From: Aidingimonas halophila
GTDB taxonomy: Bacteria; Pseudomonadota; Gammaproteobacteria; Pseudomonadales; Halomonadaceae
Length of the DNA stretch: 64,000 nt
Direction: 5' to 3'
Assembly (NCBI RefSeq): GCF_900106955.1
Contig: NZ_FNNI01000012.1
Span: forward strand, 19,839-83,838
In this document: positions 39,540 to 52,300 of the stretch, one piece after another
How the letters are laid out: each line of letters opens with the position of its first letter
How positions within the stretch are numbered: position 1 is the first letter of the stretch
Notes under the pieces: model-generated
Database searches by the model: none
Told to the model about the DNA's origin: nothing
What the model saw: only the letters and a program-made list of their open reading frames with translations
Translations under genes and position numbers: made by a program

Positions 39540-39800
39540 TCAGCCCTTGGCCTGCTCAACTACCTCGACCAGCGTCCAGGCCTTTTTCTTTGACAGTGGG
39601 CGACACTCCGAAATAGACACGGTATCGCCGGTCTTCGCCTGGTTCGCCTCGTCATGGGCATGCAGCTTGGTGGAGCGTTTCACATACTTACCGTAGATCG
39701 GGTGACGCTCACGGCGCTCGATCATGACGACGATGGACTTGTCCATCTTGTCACTCACCACCTTTCCGGTGAGCGTACGTGCTTGTTTCTGTTCGGCCAT
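39540..39800 (-). CDS. rpsQ: 30S ribosomal protein S17
   Basis: Primary 16S rRNA 5'-domain binder; 86 residues (84 in E. coli). The OB fold shows [20 protein letters not shown] and [17 protein letters not shown]. The ATG at 39800 starts one base after the rpmC stop and follows AGGTG at six bases. An alternative in-frame start at 39809 would overlap rpmC by eight bases and is less likely. It is the last gene of the S10 operon. Confidence 0.98.
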   Translation of the reverse strand: MAEQKQARTLTGKVVSDKMDKSIVVMIERRERHPIYGKYVKRSTKLHAHDEANQAKTGDTVSISECRPLSKKKAWTLVEVVEQAKG

Positions 39801-39801
39801 C

Positions 39802-39993
39802 TCAGTCACCTGCTTTCTCGTTGAGCACCGTCTTCACACGGGCGATGTCCCGACGGACCTGCTTGAGCAGATGAGTCTGACTCAGCTGGCCGGTGGCCTT
39901 CTGCATGCGCAGGTTGAACTGCTCGCGGAGAAGTTCAAAGAGCTGCTCGCGCAGTTCGTCTACTGACTTTTCACGAATTTCCTGGGCTTTCAT
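39802..39993 (-). CDS. rpmC: 50S ribosomal protein L29
   Basis: Helical protein at the tunnel exit near L23, part of the docking site for SRP and trigger factor; 63 residues, as in E. coli. It reads [20 protein letters not shown] and [19 protein letters not shown]. The ATG at 39993 shares one base with the rplP stop (TGATG), so reinitiation is likely; the GTG codon just before it is not needed. It belongs to the S10 operon. Confidence 0.99.
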   Translation of the reverse strand: MKAQEIREKSVDELREQLFELLREQFNLRMQKATGQLSQTHLLKQVRRDIARVKTVLNEKAGD

Positions 39994-40406
39994 CACATCA
40001 CCGTCCGTTTCACAAAGGTGGTGGAGACCGGAAATTTCTGAGCAGCCAGAGCAAACGCCTCGCGGGCCAACTCTTCAGAGACACCTTCGATCTCGTACAT
40101 GACACGGCCGGGTTGGATCTGTGCGACCCAGTACTCGACAGAGCCTTTCCCCTTACCCATGCGGACTTCCAAGGGTTTTTTGGAAACTGGCTTATCCGGA
40201 AATACACGGATCCAGATCTTGCCACCACGTTTGACATGGCGAGTAATGGCACGACGACCGGCTTCGATCTGCCGAGCCGTCACACGACCGCGACCGGTCG
40301 CCTTGAGGCCATACTCTCCGAAGCTAACTTTGTTACCGCGATGTGCCAGACCGCGATTACGGCCCTTCTGCACTTTACGGAACTTTGTACGTTTGGGTTG
40401 TAACAT
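39993..40406 (-). CDS. rplP: 50S ribosomal protein L16
   Basis: Large-subunit protein that helps organise the A-site; 137 residues (136 in E. coli). It begins [20 protein letters not shown] and has [20 protein letters not shown], followed by [14 protein letters not shown]. It lies 15 bases after rpsC and overlaps rpmC by one base in the S10 operon. Confidence 0.99.
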   Translation of the reverse strand: MLQPKRTKFRKVQKGRNRGLAHRGNKVSFGEYGLKATGRGRVTARQIEAGRRAITRHVKRGGKIWIRVFPDKPVSKKPLEVRMGKGKGSVEYWVAQIQPGRVMYEIEGVSEELAREAFALAAQKFPVSTTFVKRTVM

Positions 40407-40421
40407 CGAATCGCTCTCCCC

Positions 40422-41120
40422 TTATCTGGAACCTTTCTTCTTGGAGGGCGCACTTGCCGGCTGCTTCGCCTTGGCACGGACCTCCTCGATGCCCCCGAGG
40501 ATTTCCCCTTTGAAGATCCACACCTTGACGCCGATAACGCCGTACGTGGTGTGTGCTTCGTAGGTCGCGTAATCGATGTCCGCGCGCAGTGTATGCAGCG
40601 GCACACGCCCTTCGCGGTACCATTCGGTACGGGCGATTTCTGCACCACCAAGACGCCCTGACAGCTGGATCTTGATGCCGCCAGCACCCAAGCGCATGGC
40701 ATTCTGCACAGCACGTTTCATAGCGCGGCGAAACATCACCCGGCGCTCGAGCTGGCCGCAGACATTCTGCGCAACGAGTTGCGCATCGAGTTCCGGCTTG
40801 CGAACCTCTTCGATGTTGACGTGAACCGGCACACCCATCATCTGAGTGACGTCACGCCGCAAACGGTCAACATCTTCGCCCTTTTTACCAATCACGATGC
40901 CCGGACGGGCGGTATGAATCGTAATACGGGCGTTGTTGGCCGGACGCTCGATTGTGATGTCGCTTACCGAAGCATTCTTCAAACGCTCGGCGATAAAGCG
41001 ACGAACTTCCAGGTCACTATTCAGCTTGTCGGCATAGGAATCACCTTCGGCGTACCACACCGAGCGATGGTCCTTGACGATGCCCAGCCGAATGCCTGTT
41101 GGATTGACTTTCTGACCCAT
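40422..41120 (-). CDS. rpsC: 30S ribosomal protein S3
   Basis: mRNA-entry-channel protein with a KH domain; 232 residues (233 in E. coli). The start reads [20 protein letters not shown]. The KH loop is [19 protein letters not shown], and the C-terminal domain has [20 protein letters not shown]. It lies 11 bases after rplV in the S10 operon. Confidence 0.99.
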   Translation of the reverse strand: MGQKVNPTGIRLGIVKDHRSVWYAEGDSYADKLNSDLEVRRFIAERLKNASVSDITIERPANNARITIHTARPGIVIGKKGEDVDRLRRDVTQMMGVPVHVNIEEVRKPELDAQLVAQNVCGQLERRVMFRRAMKRAVQNAMRLGAGGIKIQLSGRLGGAEIARTEWYREGRVPLHTLRADIDYATYEAHTTYGVIGVKVWIFKGEILGGIEEVRAKAKQPASAPSKKKGSR

Positions 41121-41131
41121 CTGGTCGACTC

Positions 41132-41464
41132 CTACTTCTCGGCTACCTTGACGGTGATGTGGCAGGTGCGCTTCAAGATACGATCCGCACGCCCTTTCGC
41201 GCGCGGCTGGATGCGCTTGAGCGTCATGCCCTCATCGACGCAGATGGTCGAGACACGCAGCTCGTCAATATCCATGCCGTTATTTTCTTCCGCATTCGCT
41301 ATCGCGGACTGCAGCACCTTGCGTACCAGCTTGGCAGCCTTCTTCGGTGAGAAGGTCAGCAGGTCGAGTGCTTCGGCGACCGGTTTACCGCGCACCTGGT
41401 CAGCCACCAAACGGGCCTTCTGTGCGGATAAACGAGCGCCACGCAGCTTTGCTGTGACTTCCAT
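41132..41464 (-). CDS. rplV: 50S ribosomal protein L22
   Basis: Protein whose long loop lines the exit tunnel; 110 residues, as in E. coli. It starts [20 protein letters not shown] and ends [20 protein letters not shown]. The tunnel loop ([13 protein letters not shown]) shows no obvious insertion or deletion of the macrolide-resistance type. It lies 18 bases after rpsS in the S10 operon. Confidence 0.99.
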   Translation of the reverse strand: MEVTAKLRGARLSAQKARLVADQVRGKPVAEALDLLTFSPKKAAKLVRKVLQSAIANAEENNGMDIDELRVSTICVDEGMTLKRIQPRAKGRADRILKRTCHITVKVAEK

Positions 41465-41482
41465 CTCTCAATCCTCTCTGGC

Positions 41483-41758
41483 TTACCGTTTGGCTTTCTT
41501 GTCCGCCGCATGACCGCGATACGTGCGGGTGGCAGCGAATTCGCCCAGCTTATGGCCAACCATTTCCTCGGAAACATGTACCGGGACGTGTTGGCGTCCG
41601 TTATGGACTGCGATGGTGAGTCCCACCATATTTGGCAGGATCATGGAACGACGCGACCAGGTCTTGATCGGTTTGCGATCGTTCTTTTCCACTGCAGCCT
41701 CAACCTTCTTCAACAGATGAAGGTCAACAAAAGGACCTTTCTTCAGTGAACGTGGCAC
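41483..41758 (-). CDS. rpsS: 30S ribosomal protein S19
   Basis: Head protein that pairs with S13 near the A-site finger; 91 residues (92 in E. coli). It begins [20 protein letters not shown] and has [20 protein letters not shown] and then [19 protein letters not shown]. It lies 23 bases after rplB in the S10 operon. Confidence 0.99.
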   Translation of the reverse strand: MPRSLKKGPFVDLHLLKKVEAAVEKNDRKPIKTWSRRSMILPNMVGLTIAVHNGRQHVPVHVSEEMVGHKLGEFAATRTYRGHAADKKAKR

Positions 41759-41781
41759 AGCCGTTACCCCTTAACTTTGTG

Positions 41782-42609
41782 TTACTTGGCCTTGCGGCGA
41801 CGAACGATGAGCTTGTCGGTGCGCTTGTTCTTGCGAGTCTTGTAGCCCTTGGTAGGCATCCCCCAAGGTGACACCGGATGGCGACCACCACTGGTGCGGC
41901 CTTCGCCACCACCATGGGGGTGATCCACCGGGTTCATTGCCACACCCCGGACAGTCGGGCGCACTCCCTTCCAGCGCTTCGCACCGGCTTTACCAAGCTG
42001 GCGCAGGCTGTGCTCGGAATTGCTCACTTCACCCAATGTTGCACGGCACTCTGAGAGCACCTTGCGCATCTCACCGGAACGTAGACGCAAGGTTGCATAA
42101 TTACCTTCACGGGCGACCAATTGAGCACTCGTGCCAGCACTACGCACTATTTGAGCACCCTTGCCTGGCTTGAGTTCTACACAATGCACGGTCGAACCCA
42201 GCGGAATGTTCCGCAGAGGGAGCGTGTTACCACGCTTGATTGGCGCATTAATACCTGACTCGAGCCGATCGCCACTCTTCACTCCTTTGGGAGCAATGAT
42301 GTAGCGACGCTCCCCATCCGCATACTTCAGAAGCGCGATATGGGCACTACGGTTCGGGTCGTATTCCAAGCGTTCCACCTCAGCAGGAATGCTGTCCTTG
42401 GTGCGCTTGAAATCGATCAAACGGTAATGGTGACGATGGCCGCCGCCCGTATGACGGGTCGTGATACGGCCATAGTTGTTACGACCACCGGACTTCGACT
42501 GTTTTTCCAGCAAGGGGGCATAAGCGCGTCCCTTGTACAGGCCGTCGTTTACGGTCTTGATGACGTGACGACGTCCGGCGGATGTGGGTTTGGTCTTGAC
42601 GATTGCCAT
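41782..42609 (-). CDS. rplB: 50S ribosomal protein L2
   Basis: Universally conserved 23S-binding protein needed for subunit association and peptidyl transfer; 275 residues (273 in E. coli). It has [20 protein letters not shown] and the near-invariant [13 protein letters not shown], including the histidine implicated in activity. It lies 16 bases after rplW in the S10 operon. Confidence 0.99.
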   Translation of the reverse strand: MAIVKTKPTSAGRRHVIKTVNDGLYKGRAYAPLLEKQSKSGGRNNYGRITTRHTGGGHRHHYRLIDFKRTKDSIPAEVERLEYDPNRSAHIALLKYADGERRYIIAPKGVKSGDRLESGINAPIKRGNTLPLRNIPLGSTVHCVELKPGKGAQIVRSAGTSAQLVAREGNYATLRLRSGEMRKVLSECRATLGEVSNSEHSLRQLGKAGAKRWKGVRPTVRGVAMNPVDHPHGGGEGRTSGGRHPVSPWGMPTKGYKTRKNKRTDKLIVRRRKAK

Positions 42610-42625
42610 TATCCGTACTCCTGCC

Positions 42626-42922
42626 TTATTCGACGCCAGAGAAGTCTTCGAGCGTCTCGCCCGCCGCCAGGGTCACATACGCCTTGCGATACCCTTTACG
42701 AAACCCCGTGCCGGTAGCCGTCCGTTTGGTCTTCCCTTTGACGTTCAGCACCTGAACACGGTCGACCTTTTTCTCGAACAGCACTTCGATCGCTTTCTTG
42801 ATTTCCGGCTTGGTCGCATCGCTTGCCACCTTGAAAACGTACTGGTTGTTTTCAGCGGCAAAAGCAGCTTTTTCAGTGACGTGCGGACCAAGCAGAACCT
42901 TGAATACACGTTCCTGGTTCAT
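42626..42922 (-). CDS. rplW: 50S ribosomal protein L23
   Basis: Tunnel-exit protein that docks trigger factor and SRP; 98 residues (100 in E. coli). The sequence [20 protein letters not shown] and [20 protein letters not shown] is typical. Its ATG overlaps the rplD stop in an ATGA junction, so translation is coupled. Confidence 0.99.
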   Translation of the reverse strand: MNQERVFKVLLGPHVTEKAAFAAENNQYVFKVASDATKPEIKKAIEVLFEKKVDRVQVLNVKGKTKRTATGTGFRKGYRKAYVTLAAGETLEDFSGVE

Positions 42923-43527
42923 GCCAGCTTCTCCTCGAATTGACGCAGGGCGGAAACGGTCACCAACACCTTGTCGAAAGCAACGAGGCTGACCGGATCG
43001 GCAGCAGCAACGTCCACCACGTCCACATTGGGAATATTCCGTGCAGCTAGGTAGAGCTTTTCATCCACTTCGTCAGTGACGATCAGCACTTTTTCCAAGC
43101 CGAGCTCATTCAGCTTGGCAACCAGCTGCTTGGTCTTCGGCGTATCGACGGCAAACTCGTCAACCGCGACGAGCCGCTCCTGGCGAACCAGCTCTGAAAG
43201 AATCGAACGCACAGCAGCGCGATACATTTTGCGGTTAACTTTCTGCGAGTAATCCTGAGGGCGGGCAGCAAAAGTCACACCACCACTGCGCCACAACGGC
43301 GAACGAATGGTACCGGCACGAGCGCGACCCGTTCCTTTTTGGCGCCAAGGCTTCTTGCCACCTCCACGCACATCGGAACGATTCTTCTGAGCACGGCTAC
43401 CTTGGCGTCCGCTAGCCAGATAGGCTGTGACTACCTGGTGCACCAGCGCCTCATTGAACTCTTTGCCGAAGGTCGCGTCGGACACTTCAACCGTGCCGGC
43501 GCTTGCACCTGCAAGATTCAAATTCAT
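42919..43527 (-). CDS. rplD: 50S ribosomal protein L4
   Basis: Tunnel-constriction protein; in E. coli it also represses its own S10 operon by attenuation and translation block in a 5' leader. It is 202 residues long (201 in E. coli). The tunnel loop reads [20 protein letters not shown]. The ATG at 43527 ([15 protein letters not shown]) lies 14 bases after the rplC stop; an in-frame ATG at 43545 would overlap rplC. The S10 leader here looks much shorter than in E. coli, so L4 control may work differently. Confidence 0.98.
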   Translation of the reverse strand: MNLNLAGASAGTVEVSDATFGKEFNEALVHQVVTAYLASGRQGSRAQKNRSDVRGGGKKPWRQKGTGRARAGTIRSPLWRSGGVTFAARPQDYSQKVNRKMYRAAVRSILSELVRQERLVAVDEFAVDTPKTKQLVAKLNELGLEKVLIVTDEVDEKLYLAARNIPNVDVVDVAAADPVSLVAFDKVLVTVSALRQFEEKLA

Positions 43528-43541
43528 CAGTCCTGACTCCC

Positions 43542-44180
43542 TCAACGAGCTTTGACGGCGCTGCGCACGATGACGTCGCTACCGGCGGGACCCGGAACGG
43601 CGCCCTTGATCAGCAGCAGGTTACGTTCGGCATCGACACGCACGACTTCGAGGTTTTGCACGGTGCAACGTGCATTACCCAACTGACCGGCCATCTTCTT
43701 GCCCTTGAAGACGCGACCCGGCGTTTGACACATACCGATCGAGCCCGGAGCGCGATGAGCCAGCGAGTTGCCGTGGCTATTATCTTGGGTACGGAAGTTC
43801 CAGCGCTTGACAGCCCCTTGAAACCCCTTGCCCTTGGAGGTGCCGGTCACATCAATCATTTGACCAGCTTCGAAGAGGGATACGGTGAGTTCGCCACCCA
43901 CTTCCGGAGCCTCCTCGCCTTCTGGCAGGCGAAACTCCGTCAGCGAACGGCCGGCCTCAACACCTGCTTTCGCAAAATGTCCTGCTTGCGCCTTGGACAG
44001 ATGCTTGGCCTTACGTGACCCGGTCGTCACCTGCACCGCGTTATAGCCGTCATTTTCAGCCGTCTTGACAAACGTCACGCGGTTAGGCTCAACCTCGATA
44101 ACGGTTACAGGCACAGATGCGCCATCTTCGGTGAAGACACGGGTCATCCCGGCCTTCTTCCCGACCAAACCGATAGTCAT
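43542..44180 (-). CDS. rplC: 50S ribosomal protein L3
   Basis: Early-assembly 23S binder whose loop reaches the peptidyl-transferase centre; 212 residues (209 in E. coli). It begins [20 protein letters not shown] and contains the loop [20 protein letters not shown], with the glutamine that is N5-methylated by PrmB in E. coli. A GGAGACTGAAC ribosome-binding region precedes the ATG. The gap to rpsJ is 141 bases, unusually long for this operon. Confidence 0.99.
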   Translation of the reverse strand: MTIGLVGKKAGMTRVFTEDGASVPVTVIEVEPNRVTFVKTAENDGYNAVQVTTGSRKAKHLSKAQAGHFAKAGVEAGRSLTEFRLPEGEEAPEVGGELTVSLFEAGQMIDVTGTSKGKGFQGAVKRWNFRTQDNSHGNSLAHRAPGSIGMCQTPGRVFKGKKMAGQLGNARCTVQNLEVVRVDAERNLLLIKGAVPGPAGSDVIVRSAVKAR

Positions 44181-44321
44181 GTTCAGTCTCCTTTAGTGTA
44201 CGGGGCTATCACCCGCTATGGCTGCCCTTTCCAGAGCATTCCACTAGCACATTGTATGGCGCCATCGCGGCGCGGCGGTCAGCGTGACGGAGCATGCTCA
44301 CCGCAAGTGTCTAGTGTGGTA
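44181..44321 (-). other. Long structured spacer between rpsJ and rplC
   Basis: This 141-base spacer separates two genes that are usually a few tens of bases apart. On the transcript it holds GCGGT...ACCGC closing a stem around the palindrome GAGCATGCTC, a GGCGCC palindrome, and CACTAG/CTAGTG that could pair over about 50 bases. I see no coding frame or T-tract terminator in it. It may carry a regulatory or processing structure. Confidence 0.4.
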
Positions 44322-44633
44322 TCAGTCGAGCTTGATCTGCACGTCCACGCCAGCGGCGAGGTCGAGCTTCATCAGGGCATCAACGGTTTTCTCTGTCGGC
44401 TCGACAATGTCGAGCACACGCTTGTGGGTACGGATTTCATACTGATCGCGCGCGTCCTTGTTAACGTGCGGAGAAATCAGGATGGTGTACCGCTCACGGT
44501 TGGTTGGAAGCGGAATCGGCCCACGCACCTGGGCACCCGTCCGTTTAGCGGTTTCGACAATCTCTACCGCGGACTGGTCGATCAGGCGATGGTCGAAAGC
44601 CTTCAACCGAATGCGAATCTTCTGGTTCTGCAT
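44322..44633 (-). CDS. rpsJ: 30S ribosomal protein S10
   Basis: Head protein that also joins the NusB antitermination complex; 103 residues, as in E. coli. The sequence [20 protein letters not shown] and [20 protein letters not shown] is typical. The ATG at 44633 follows GGAG; a longer reading to 44684 runs into the leader and is rejected. It is the first gene of the S10 operon, with a strong promoter ending about 65 bases upstream. Confidence 0.99.
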   Translation of the reverse strand: MQNQKIRIRLKAFDHRLIDQSAVEIVETAKRTGAQVRGPIPLPTNRERYTILISPHVNKDARDQYEIRTHKRVLDIVEPTEKTVDALMKLDLAAGVDVQIKLD

Positions 44634-44697
44634 TTGCCCTAAACTCCAATGGATTTCGACGGCGCGAGCCGTCCACCCACGCATTCAAAGGATGCGC

Positions 44698-44726
44698 ATT
44701 ATAGGCTCGCAAATTTGCCAAGTCAA
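44698..44726 (-). promoter_or_regulatory. Sigma-70 promoter of the S10 operon
   Basis: On the minus strand TTGACT, 17 bases, then a perfect TATAAT. Transcription would begin near 44691, leaving a leader of roughly 57 bases with one small hairpin (GACGGC-TCGC-GCCGTC) before the rpsJ ATG. Confidence 0.85.
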
Positions 44727-44743
44727 ACCCTGACATCAAGCAA

Positions 44744-44771
44744 AACAAGGGGGCTCCCTCGGGAGCCCCTT
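44744..44771 (-). terminator. Intrinsic terminator after tuf
   Basis: AAGGGGCTCCC pairs with GGGAGCCCCCTT across a very short loop, followed on the minus strand by TTGTTTTGC. It lies 21 bases after the tuf stop and ends the str operon just before the S10 promoter. Confidence 0.85.
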
Positions 44772-44792
44772 CTCTATCAACGAGACTTGCAA

Positions 44793-45986
44793 TTACTCGA
44801 TGATCTTGGCGACAACACCGGCACCAACGGTGCGGCCACCTTCGCGAACCGCAAAGCGCAGGCCGTCTTCCATCGCGATCGGCCCGATCAGCGTCACGGT
44901 CATCTTGACGTTGTCGCCAGGCATGACCATTTCGACGCCTTCCGGCAGTTCACAAGTACCGGTCACATCGGTGGTACGAAAGTAGAACTGCGGACGATAG
45001 CCTTTGAAGAAAGGCGTATGACGACCACCTTCTTCTTTAGACAGGACATAAACTTCCGCTTCGAAGATGGTGTGCGGCGTGATGGTGCCCGGCTTGGCCA
45101 GAACCTGACCGCGCTCGACGTCGTCACGCTTGGTACCACGCAGCAGAGCGCCGATGTTCTCACCAGCCCGGCCTTCGTCGAGCATCTTGCGGAACATTTC
45201 GACACCGGTAACGGTCGTCTTGGTCGTTTCCTTGAGGCCGACGATCTCGACTTCTTCGCCGGACTTGACGATACCGCGCTCAACACGACCGGTTACAACG
45301 GTACCACGACCGGAAATCGAGAAGACGTCCTCGATCGGCATCAGGAACGGCTGATCGATGGCACGGTCCGGCTCAGGGATGTACTCATCCAGCGCCTTGA
45401 TCAGGTTGGCAACAGCGGTGGTGCCCATACCGTTGTCATCCTTGCCTTCCAGCGCCATCAGCGCAGAACCAGTAATGATGGGCGTGTCATCACCCGGGAA
45501 GTCGTACTCGTTCAGGAGCTCACGAACTTCCATCTCGACCAGTTCCAGCAACTCTTCATCATCGACCATGTCAGCCTTGTTCAGGAACACGACGATGTTG
45601 GGAACGCCAACCTGGCGAGACAGCAGGATGTGCTCACGCGTCTGCGGCATGGGACCATCAGCGGCGGAGCAGACAAGGATAGCACCATCCATCTGCGCCG
45701 CGCCGGTAATCATGTTCTTGACATAGTCCGCGTGCCCCGGGCAATCCACGTGGGCATAGTGACGCGTTTCCGACTGATACTCGACGTGGGCGGTCGCGAT
45801 GGTGATACCGCGCTCGCGCTCTTCCGGAGCATTATCGATTGTGTCGAATTCGCGCCAGTCACCACCAAATACCTCAGCGGAGACACGAGTCAAGGCCGCA
45901 GTCAGTGTGGTCTTGCCGTGGTCGACGTGACCGATGGTGCCGACGTTGATATGCGGTTTGGAACGTTCGAATTTTTCCTTAGCCAC
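44793..45986 (-). CDS. tuf: Elongation factor Tu
   Basis: GTPase that delivers aminoacyl-tRNA to the ribosome; 397 residues (394 in E. coli). The G domain shows [14 protein letters not shown], the switch region [26 protein letters not shown] and NKADM. Domains 2 and 3 follow, with [20 protein letters not shown]. It is the last gene of the str operon (30 bases after fusA). It is the only tuf copy in the window; the second copy usual for gammaproteobacteria, beside tRNA-Thr, is missing. Confidence 0.99.
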   Translation of the reverse strand: MAKEKFERSKPHINVGTIGHVDHGKTTLTAALTRVSAEVFGGDWREFDTIDNAPEERERGITIATAHVEYQSETRHYAHVDCPGHADYVKNMITGAAQMDGAILVCSAADGPMPQTREHILLSRQVGVPNIVVFLNKADMVDDEELLELVEMEVRELLNEYDFPGDDTPIITGSALMALEGKDDNGMGTTAVANLIKALDEYIPEPDRAIDQPFLMPIEDVFSISGRGTVVTGRVERGIVKSGEEVEIVGLKETTKTTVTGVEMFRKMLDEGRAGENIGALLRGTKRDDVERGQVLAKPGTITPHTIFEAEVYVLSKEEGGRHTPFFKGYRPQFYFRTTDVTGTCELPEGVEMVMPGDNVKMTVTLIGPIAMEDGLRFAVREGGRTVGAGVVAKIIE

Positions 45987-46016
45987 TGCTATTAACCTCT
46001 TTACGTTAGCTAACGG

Positions 46017-48137
<2,121 letters not shown>

Positions 48138-48218
48138 GATGATAATCCCCGTTAGTTGGAAGTGCGCTCATGACTGAGCGCCCCTTCATGTATGAAAGCC
48201 TGGATTGGTCAGGCCGAA

Positions 48219-48689
48219 TCAGAAGCGGTAGTGAGAGAACGCTTTGTTGGCCTCAGCCATACGATGAACATCTTCACGCTTCTTGACGGCAGCGCCCTTG
48301 CCTTCTGCGGCATCCAACATTTCACCGGCCAACCGCTGAACCATGGTTTTTTCGCCACGATTACGCGCGGCATCGACCAACCAGCGCATGGCCAGTGCTT
48401 GACGCCGCGAGGGCCGCACTTCCACCGGCACCTGATAGGTCGCCCCGCCGACACGGCGCGACTTGACTTCGACCATAGGCTGGATCGTTTCCAATGCCTT
48501 GTCGAACACTTCCAGCGGCTCGTCTTTACTACGCTCGGCAACCCGGTCAAGCGCACCATAGACGATACGCTCAGCTACGGACTTCTTACCGCTGACCATC
48601 AGGTGGTTCATGAACTTCGCCAGGCGCTCGCTTCCGAACTTCGGATCCGGGAGAATCTCGCGCTTCGCAACAACTCTTCTTCTAGGCAT
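48219..48689 (-). CDS. rpsG: 30S ribosomal protein S7
   Basis: Primary binder of the 16S 3' domain at the E-site; 156 residues, matching the shorter S7 forms. It starts [20 protein letters not shown] and has [20 protein letters not shown]. In E. coli S7 represses the str operon by binding the rpsL-rpsG spacer; here that spacer is 138 bases and could serve the same purpose. Second gene of the str operon. Confidence 0.99.
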   Translation of the reverse strand: MPRRRVVAKREILPDPKFGSERLAKFMNHLMVSGKKSVAERIVYGALDRVAERSKDEPLEVFDKALETIQPMVEVKSRRVGGATYQVPVEVRPSRRQALAMRWLVDAARNRGEKTMVQRLAGEMLDAAEGKGAAVKKREDVHRMAEANKAFSHYRF

Positions 48690-48827
48690 GATAAGCCCTC
48701 TAAAAAAGGGTCCTTCAGGTAAACCCGGGACTCACATCCAGCCTGGATAACATGACTGGTGCCGCCCGACCTTACTCATATCTGACCATTAAACGTGTAG
48801 ATACAACTCAGCATTTGCCGCTTGGCA
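48690..48827 (-). promoter_or_regulatory. rpsL-rpsG spacer, candidate S7 feedback site
   Basis: A 138-base spacer between rpsL and rpsG, somewhat longer than the roughly 100 bases in E. coli that bind S7. A small hairpin (CCCT...AGGG around a T run) lies next to the rpsG ribosome-binding site. The S7 assignment is by analogy of position only; I did not establish the E. coli fold. Confidence 0.35.
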
Positions 48828-49202
48828 TTACGCCTTGGGCCGCTTGGTGCCGTACTTGGAGCGCCCCTTCTTACGATTCTGGACGCCGGAGGTATCCAGA
48901 GATCCCCGAACCGTATGATAACGAACACCGGGCAAGTCTTTTACACGCCCGCCACGAATCAGGACCACGGAGTGTTCCTGCAGGTTGTGACCTTCCCCAC
49001 CAATATAGGACGCAACTTCATACCCATTGGTCAGGCGGACACGACACACTTTACGCAGAGCCGAGTTCGGCTTTTTCGGTGTCGTGGTATATACGCGGGT
49101 GCAAACCCCACGTTTTTGTGGGCAAGACTGCAGCGCCGGCACGTCACTTTTCGCGACGCGGCGCTTGCGCGGCTTGCGCACGAGCTGGTTAATCGTTGCC
49201 AT
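48828..49202 (-). CDS. rpsL: 30S ribosomal protein S12
   Basis: Decoding-centre protein; 124 residues, as in E. coli. It starts [20 protein letters not shown]. The two lysines where streptomycin resistance usually arises are unchanged ([12 protein letters not shown] and [13 protein letters not shown]), so a streptomycin-sensitive S12 is predicted. The aspartate of KDLPG is the residue usually modified to beta-methylthio-Asp. The ATG at 49202 is chosen over a longer reading to 49262 that reaches into the leader. First gene of the str operon, with its own promoter. Confidence 0.99.
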   Translation of the reverse strand: MATINQLVRKPRKRRVAKSDVPALQSCPQKRGVCTRVYTTTPKKPNSALRKVCRVRLTNGYEVASYIGGEGHNLQEHSVVLIRGGRVKDLPGVRYHTVRGSLDTSGVQNRKKGRSKYGTKRPKA

Positions 49203-49283
49203 AGTCTGTAGCTGACTCCAGTGGTTGCCATAACGATAAGATAGCGGAACGGACACACCCACCCCACTATTTAAAGGTGGCGC

Positions 49284-49313
49284 ATTCTACTGTCTTGAGA
49301 CATCAATCGTCAA
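49284..49313 (-). promoter_or_regulatory. Sigma-70 promoter of the str operon
   Basis: On the minus strand TTGACG, 18 bases, then TAGAAT. The leader would be about 75 bases. The -35 hexamer overlaps the last two bases of the hairpin that follows rpoC. Confidence 0.75.
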
Positions 49314-49340
49314 GGCCGCCCATCTCCGGTGAGCGGCCTT
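49312..49340 (-). terminator. Hairpin ending the rpoBC operon
   Basis: AAGGCCGC pairs with GCGGCCTT across a 13-base loop, ten bases after the rpoC stop. It lacks a clear T run on the minus strand (the next bases are GACGATTGATG), so termination may be inefficient or need Rho. Confidence 0.6.
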
Positions 49341-49350
49341 GGATCAAGGC

Positions 49351-52300
49351 TCAGCTTTCTTCGTCGTCTGCGTCAAGAGCCGTCAGCTGTGCACCGAGCT
49401 CCTGCTCGACATCGTAGGCCGACGGGTGAAGAGTGCGTTCCGCATCCTCACGTTTACGCTTGCGTTCTGCATGATGCGTCAAGCCGGTACCCGCCGGAAT
49501 GAGACGTCCAACAACGACGTTTTCCTTCAACCCACGCAGATGATCGCGCTTGCCGGTGACGGCAGCTTCGGTCAACACACGCGTGGTTTCCTGGAAGGAG
49601 GCTGCTGAGATGAACGACTCCGTCGCCAGGCTGGCTTTGGTGATACCCAGCAATAAGCGTTCGTACTTGGCCGGGAATTTTTCAGCCTGCACAAGTCGCT
49701 CGTTCTCTTCGAGCACTTTAACCATCTCTACCTGGTCACCGGTGATGAAGCTTGAGTCGCCAGCATCAGTAATCTCGACCTTGCGCATCATCTGCCGCAC
49801 GATGACCTCGATGTGCTTATCGTTGATGCCTACACCCTGCAGGCGATAAACGTCTTGCACTTCCGCCACGATATACTTGGCGAGTTCAGCGACGCCCAAC
49901 AGGCGCAGGATATCGTGTGGATTGCTGGGGCCATCGGAAATCACTTCGCCACGCTCGACGGTTTCGCCTTCGAAAACGGCCACCTGACGCCATTTGGGAA
50001 TCAGCATCTCGACCGGATCACCGTTTTCCGGCGTAATCGTCAAGCGGCGCTTGCCCTTGGTTTCCTTGCCGAAGCTGATCATACCGCCAACCTCGGCGAG
50101 GATTGCCGGTTCTTTCGGTTTCCGTGCTTCGAACAGATCGGCCACACGAGGCAGACCGCCAGTGATATCCTTGTTGCCGGAAGCTTCGACCGGAATCCTG
50201 GCGACCACTTCACCGACACCTATGGTTGCGCCATTATCGACCGAGACGATGGAACGACCGGGCAGCAAGTACTGTACCGGTGTATCGGTGCCCGACACCG
50301 TCACATAATTACCTGATTCGTCGGTCAGCATGATCATCGGACGCTTGTCACGACCCGCGGCCGGGCGTGACGCCGACTCGATCACTTCAATAGAGGACAG
50401 GCCGGTCATCTCATCCACACTGCGATGAATGGTGATGCCCTCGTCCATGTCGATGTACTGCGCCTTACCTTCAACTTCAGCGATAACCGGGTGCGTGTGC
50501 GGGTCCCATTTCGCTACCGCCTGACCCGCTTCGACCGCATCGCCATCGCGTACGTCCAATTCAGCGCCATACGGTAGTTTGTAGTATTCACGCTCGCGAC
50601 CGTGTTCATCAGCCACAGCCAAGGCACTGGAGCGGGAAACAACGATCAGCTTGCCATCGGTGCGTTCCACATGCTTGATATTGTGCAGTCGAACCTTGCC
50701 ACCATGCTTGACCTGGACGCTGTCGACAGCCGAGGCCCTGGATGCTGCACCACCGATGTGGAAGGTACGCATCGTCAGCTGGGTACCCGGCTCGCCGATC
50801 GACTGGGCGGCAATGACACCAACCGACTCACCGACATTGACCTGATGCCCCCGCGCCAGGTCACGACCATAGCATGCTGAACAGACACCATGCGGGGTCG
50901 TGCACGTGATGGCACTGCGTACCACGATCTCATCGACACCCATGGTGTCGAGCTCATTGCACCACGCCTCATCGAGCAAGGTGTTACGCGGGATCAATAC
51001 ATCGCCTGTATTGTCATCGATGACATCTTGTGCCACCACACGGCCCAGCACACGATCAGCCAGCGAGACGATGATGTCGCCACCTTCGATAACCGGATGC
51101 AGGGTCAGCCCCTCTTCGGTACCACAATCACTCTCGGTGACGACCAGGTCTTGCGACACATCCACCAGACGACGCGTGAGATAGCCTGAATTGGCTGTCT
51201 TCAATGCCGTATCGGCCAGGCCCTTACGTGCCCCGTGGGTCGAAATAAAGTACTGAAGGACATTCAGGCCTTCACGGAAGTTGGCGGTGATCGGCGTTTC
51301 GATGATCGAGCCATCCGGCTTGGCCATCAGCCCTCGCATGCCAGCAAGTTGACGAATCTGCGCGGGGCTACCACGAGCACCGGAGTCGGCCATGATGAAC
51401 ACGCTGTTGAACGAGTCCTGCTCGACCTCCTTACCGTCACGATCGATAACCGTTTCCTTGGAAATGCCGGCCATCATCTCTTTCGCGACCTGGTCGTTGG
51501 CACGTGCCCAGATATCGATGACCTTGTTGTACTTCTCACCACCGGTCACGAGACCGGAAGAGAACTGGTCCTCGATTTCTTTGACCTCATCTTCCGCTGC
51601 ATCCACGATGCCCTTCTTGGATTCCGGAATGATGAAATCATTGACCCCGATCGATGCACCCGACCACGTAGCGAGACGGAAGCCGGTGTACATGAGCTGG
51701 TCCGCGAAGATTACCGTATCCTTGAGGCCAGCTCGACGATAGACCTCATTGATCAAGCCCGAAATCGCCTTCTTCTTCATCGGCTTGTCAACCAGTTCGA
51801 ACGGCACTCCCTTGGGCAGGATGCTGAACAGCAGCACGCGGCCAACCGTCGTGTCGAACAGCGAGGTCTTCTTGACCAGGTCACCTCCCTCGCTTTCCGG
51901 CAGGTGTTCGGTCAGACGTACCTTGACGCGGGCATGTAACGATACGTTCTGCGTACCGAAAGCTCGCTCCACCTCCTTGAGGTTGGCGAACACCATACCT
52001 TCCCCTTTGGCGTTGACCTTTTCGCGCGTCATGTAATACAGGCCAAGCACCACGTCTTGTGACGGCACGATGATCGGCTCGCCATTGGCGGGTGACAACA
52101 CATTGTTGGTCGCCATCATCAAGGTACGTGATTCGAGCTGCGCCTCCAGCGTCAGAGGCACATGCACGGCCATCTGGTCGCCGTCAAAGTCCGCATTGTA
52201 GGCTGCACAGACCAGAGGATGCAGTTGAATTGCCTTGCCTTCGATCAATAGCGGCTCGAATGCCTGGATACCCAGACGGTGCAAGGTCGGTGCACGGTTC

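Noticed and set aside
44649..45995. 448-codon open frame antisense to tuf
   Set aside because: It mirrors the codon structure of tuf, has no ribosome-binding site and no recognisable protein features; it is a shadow of a highly biased gene.
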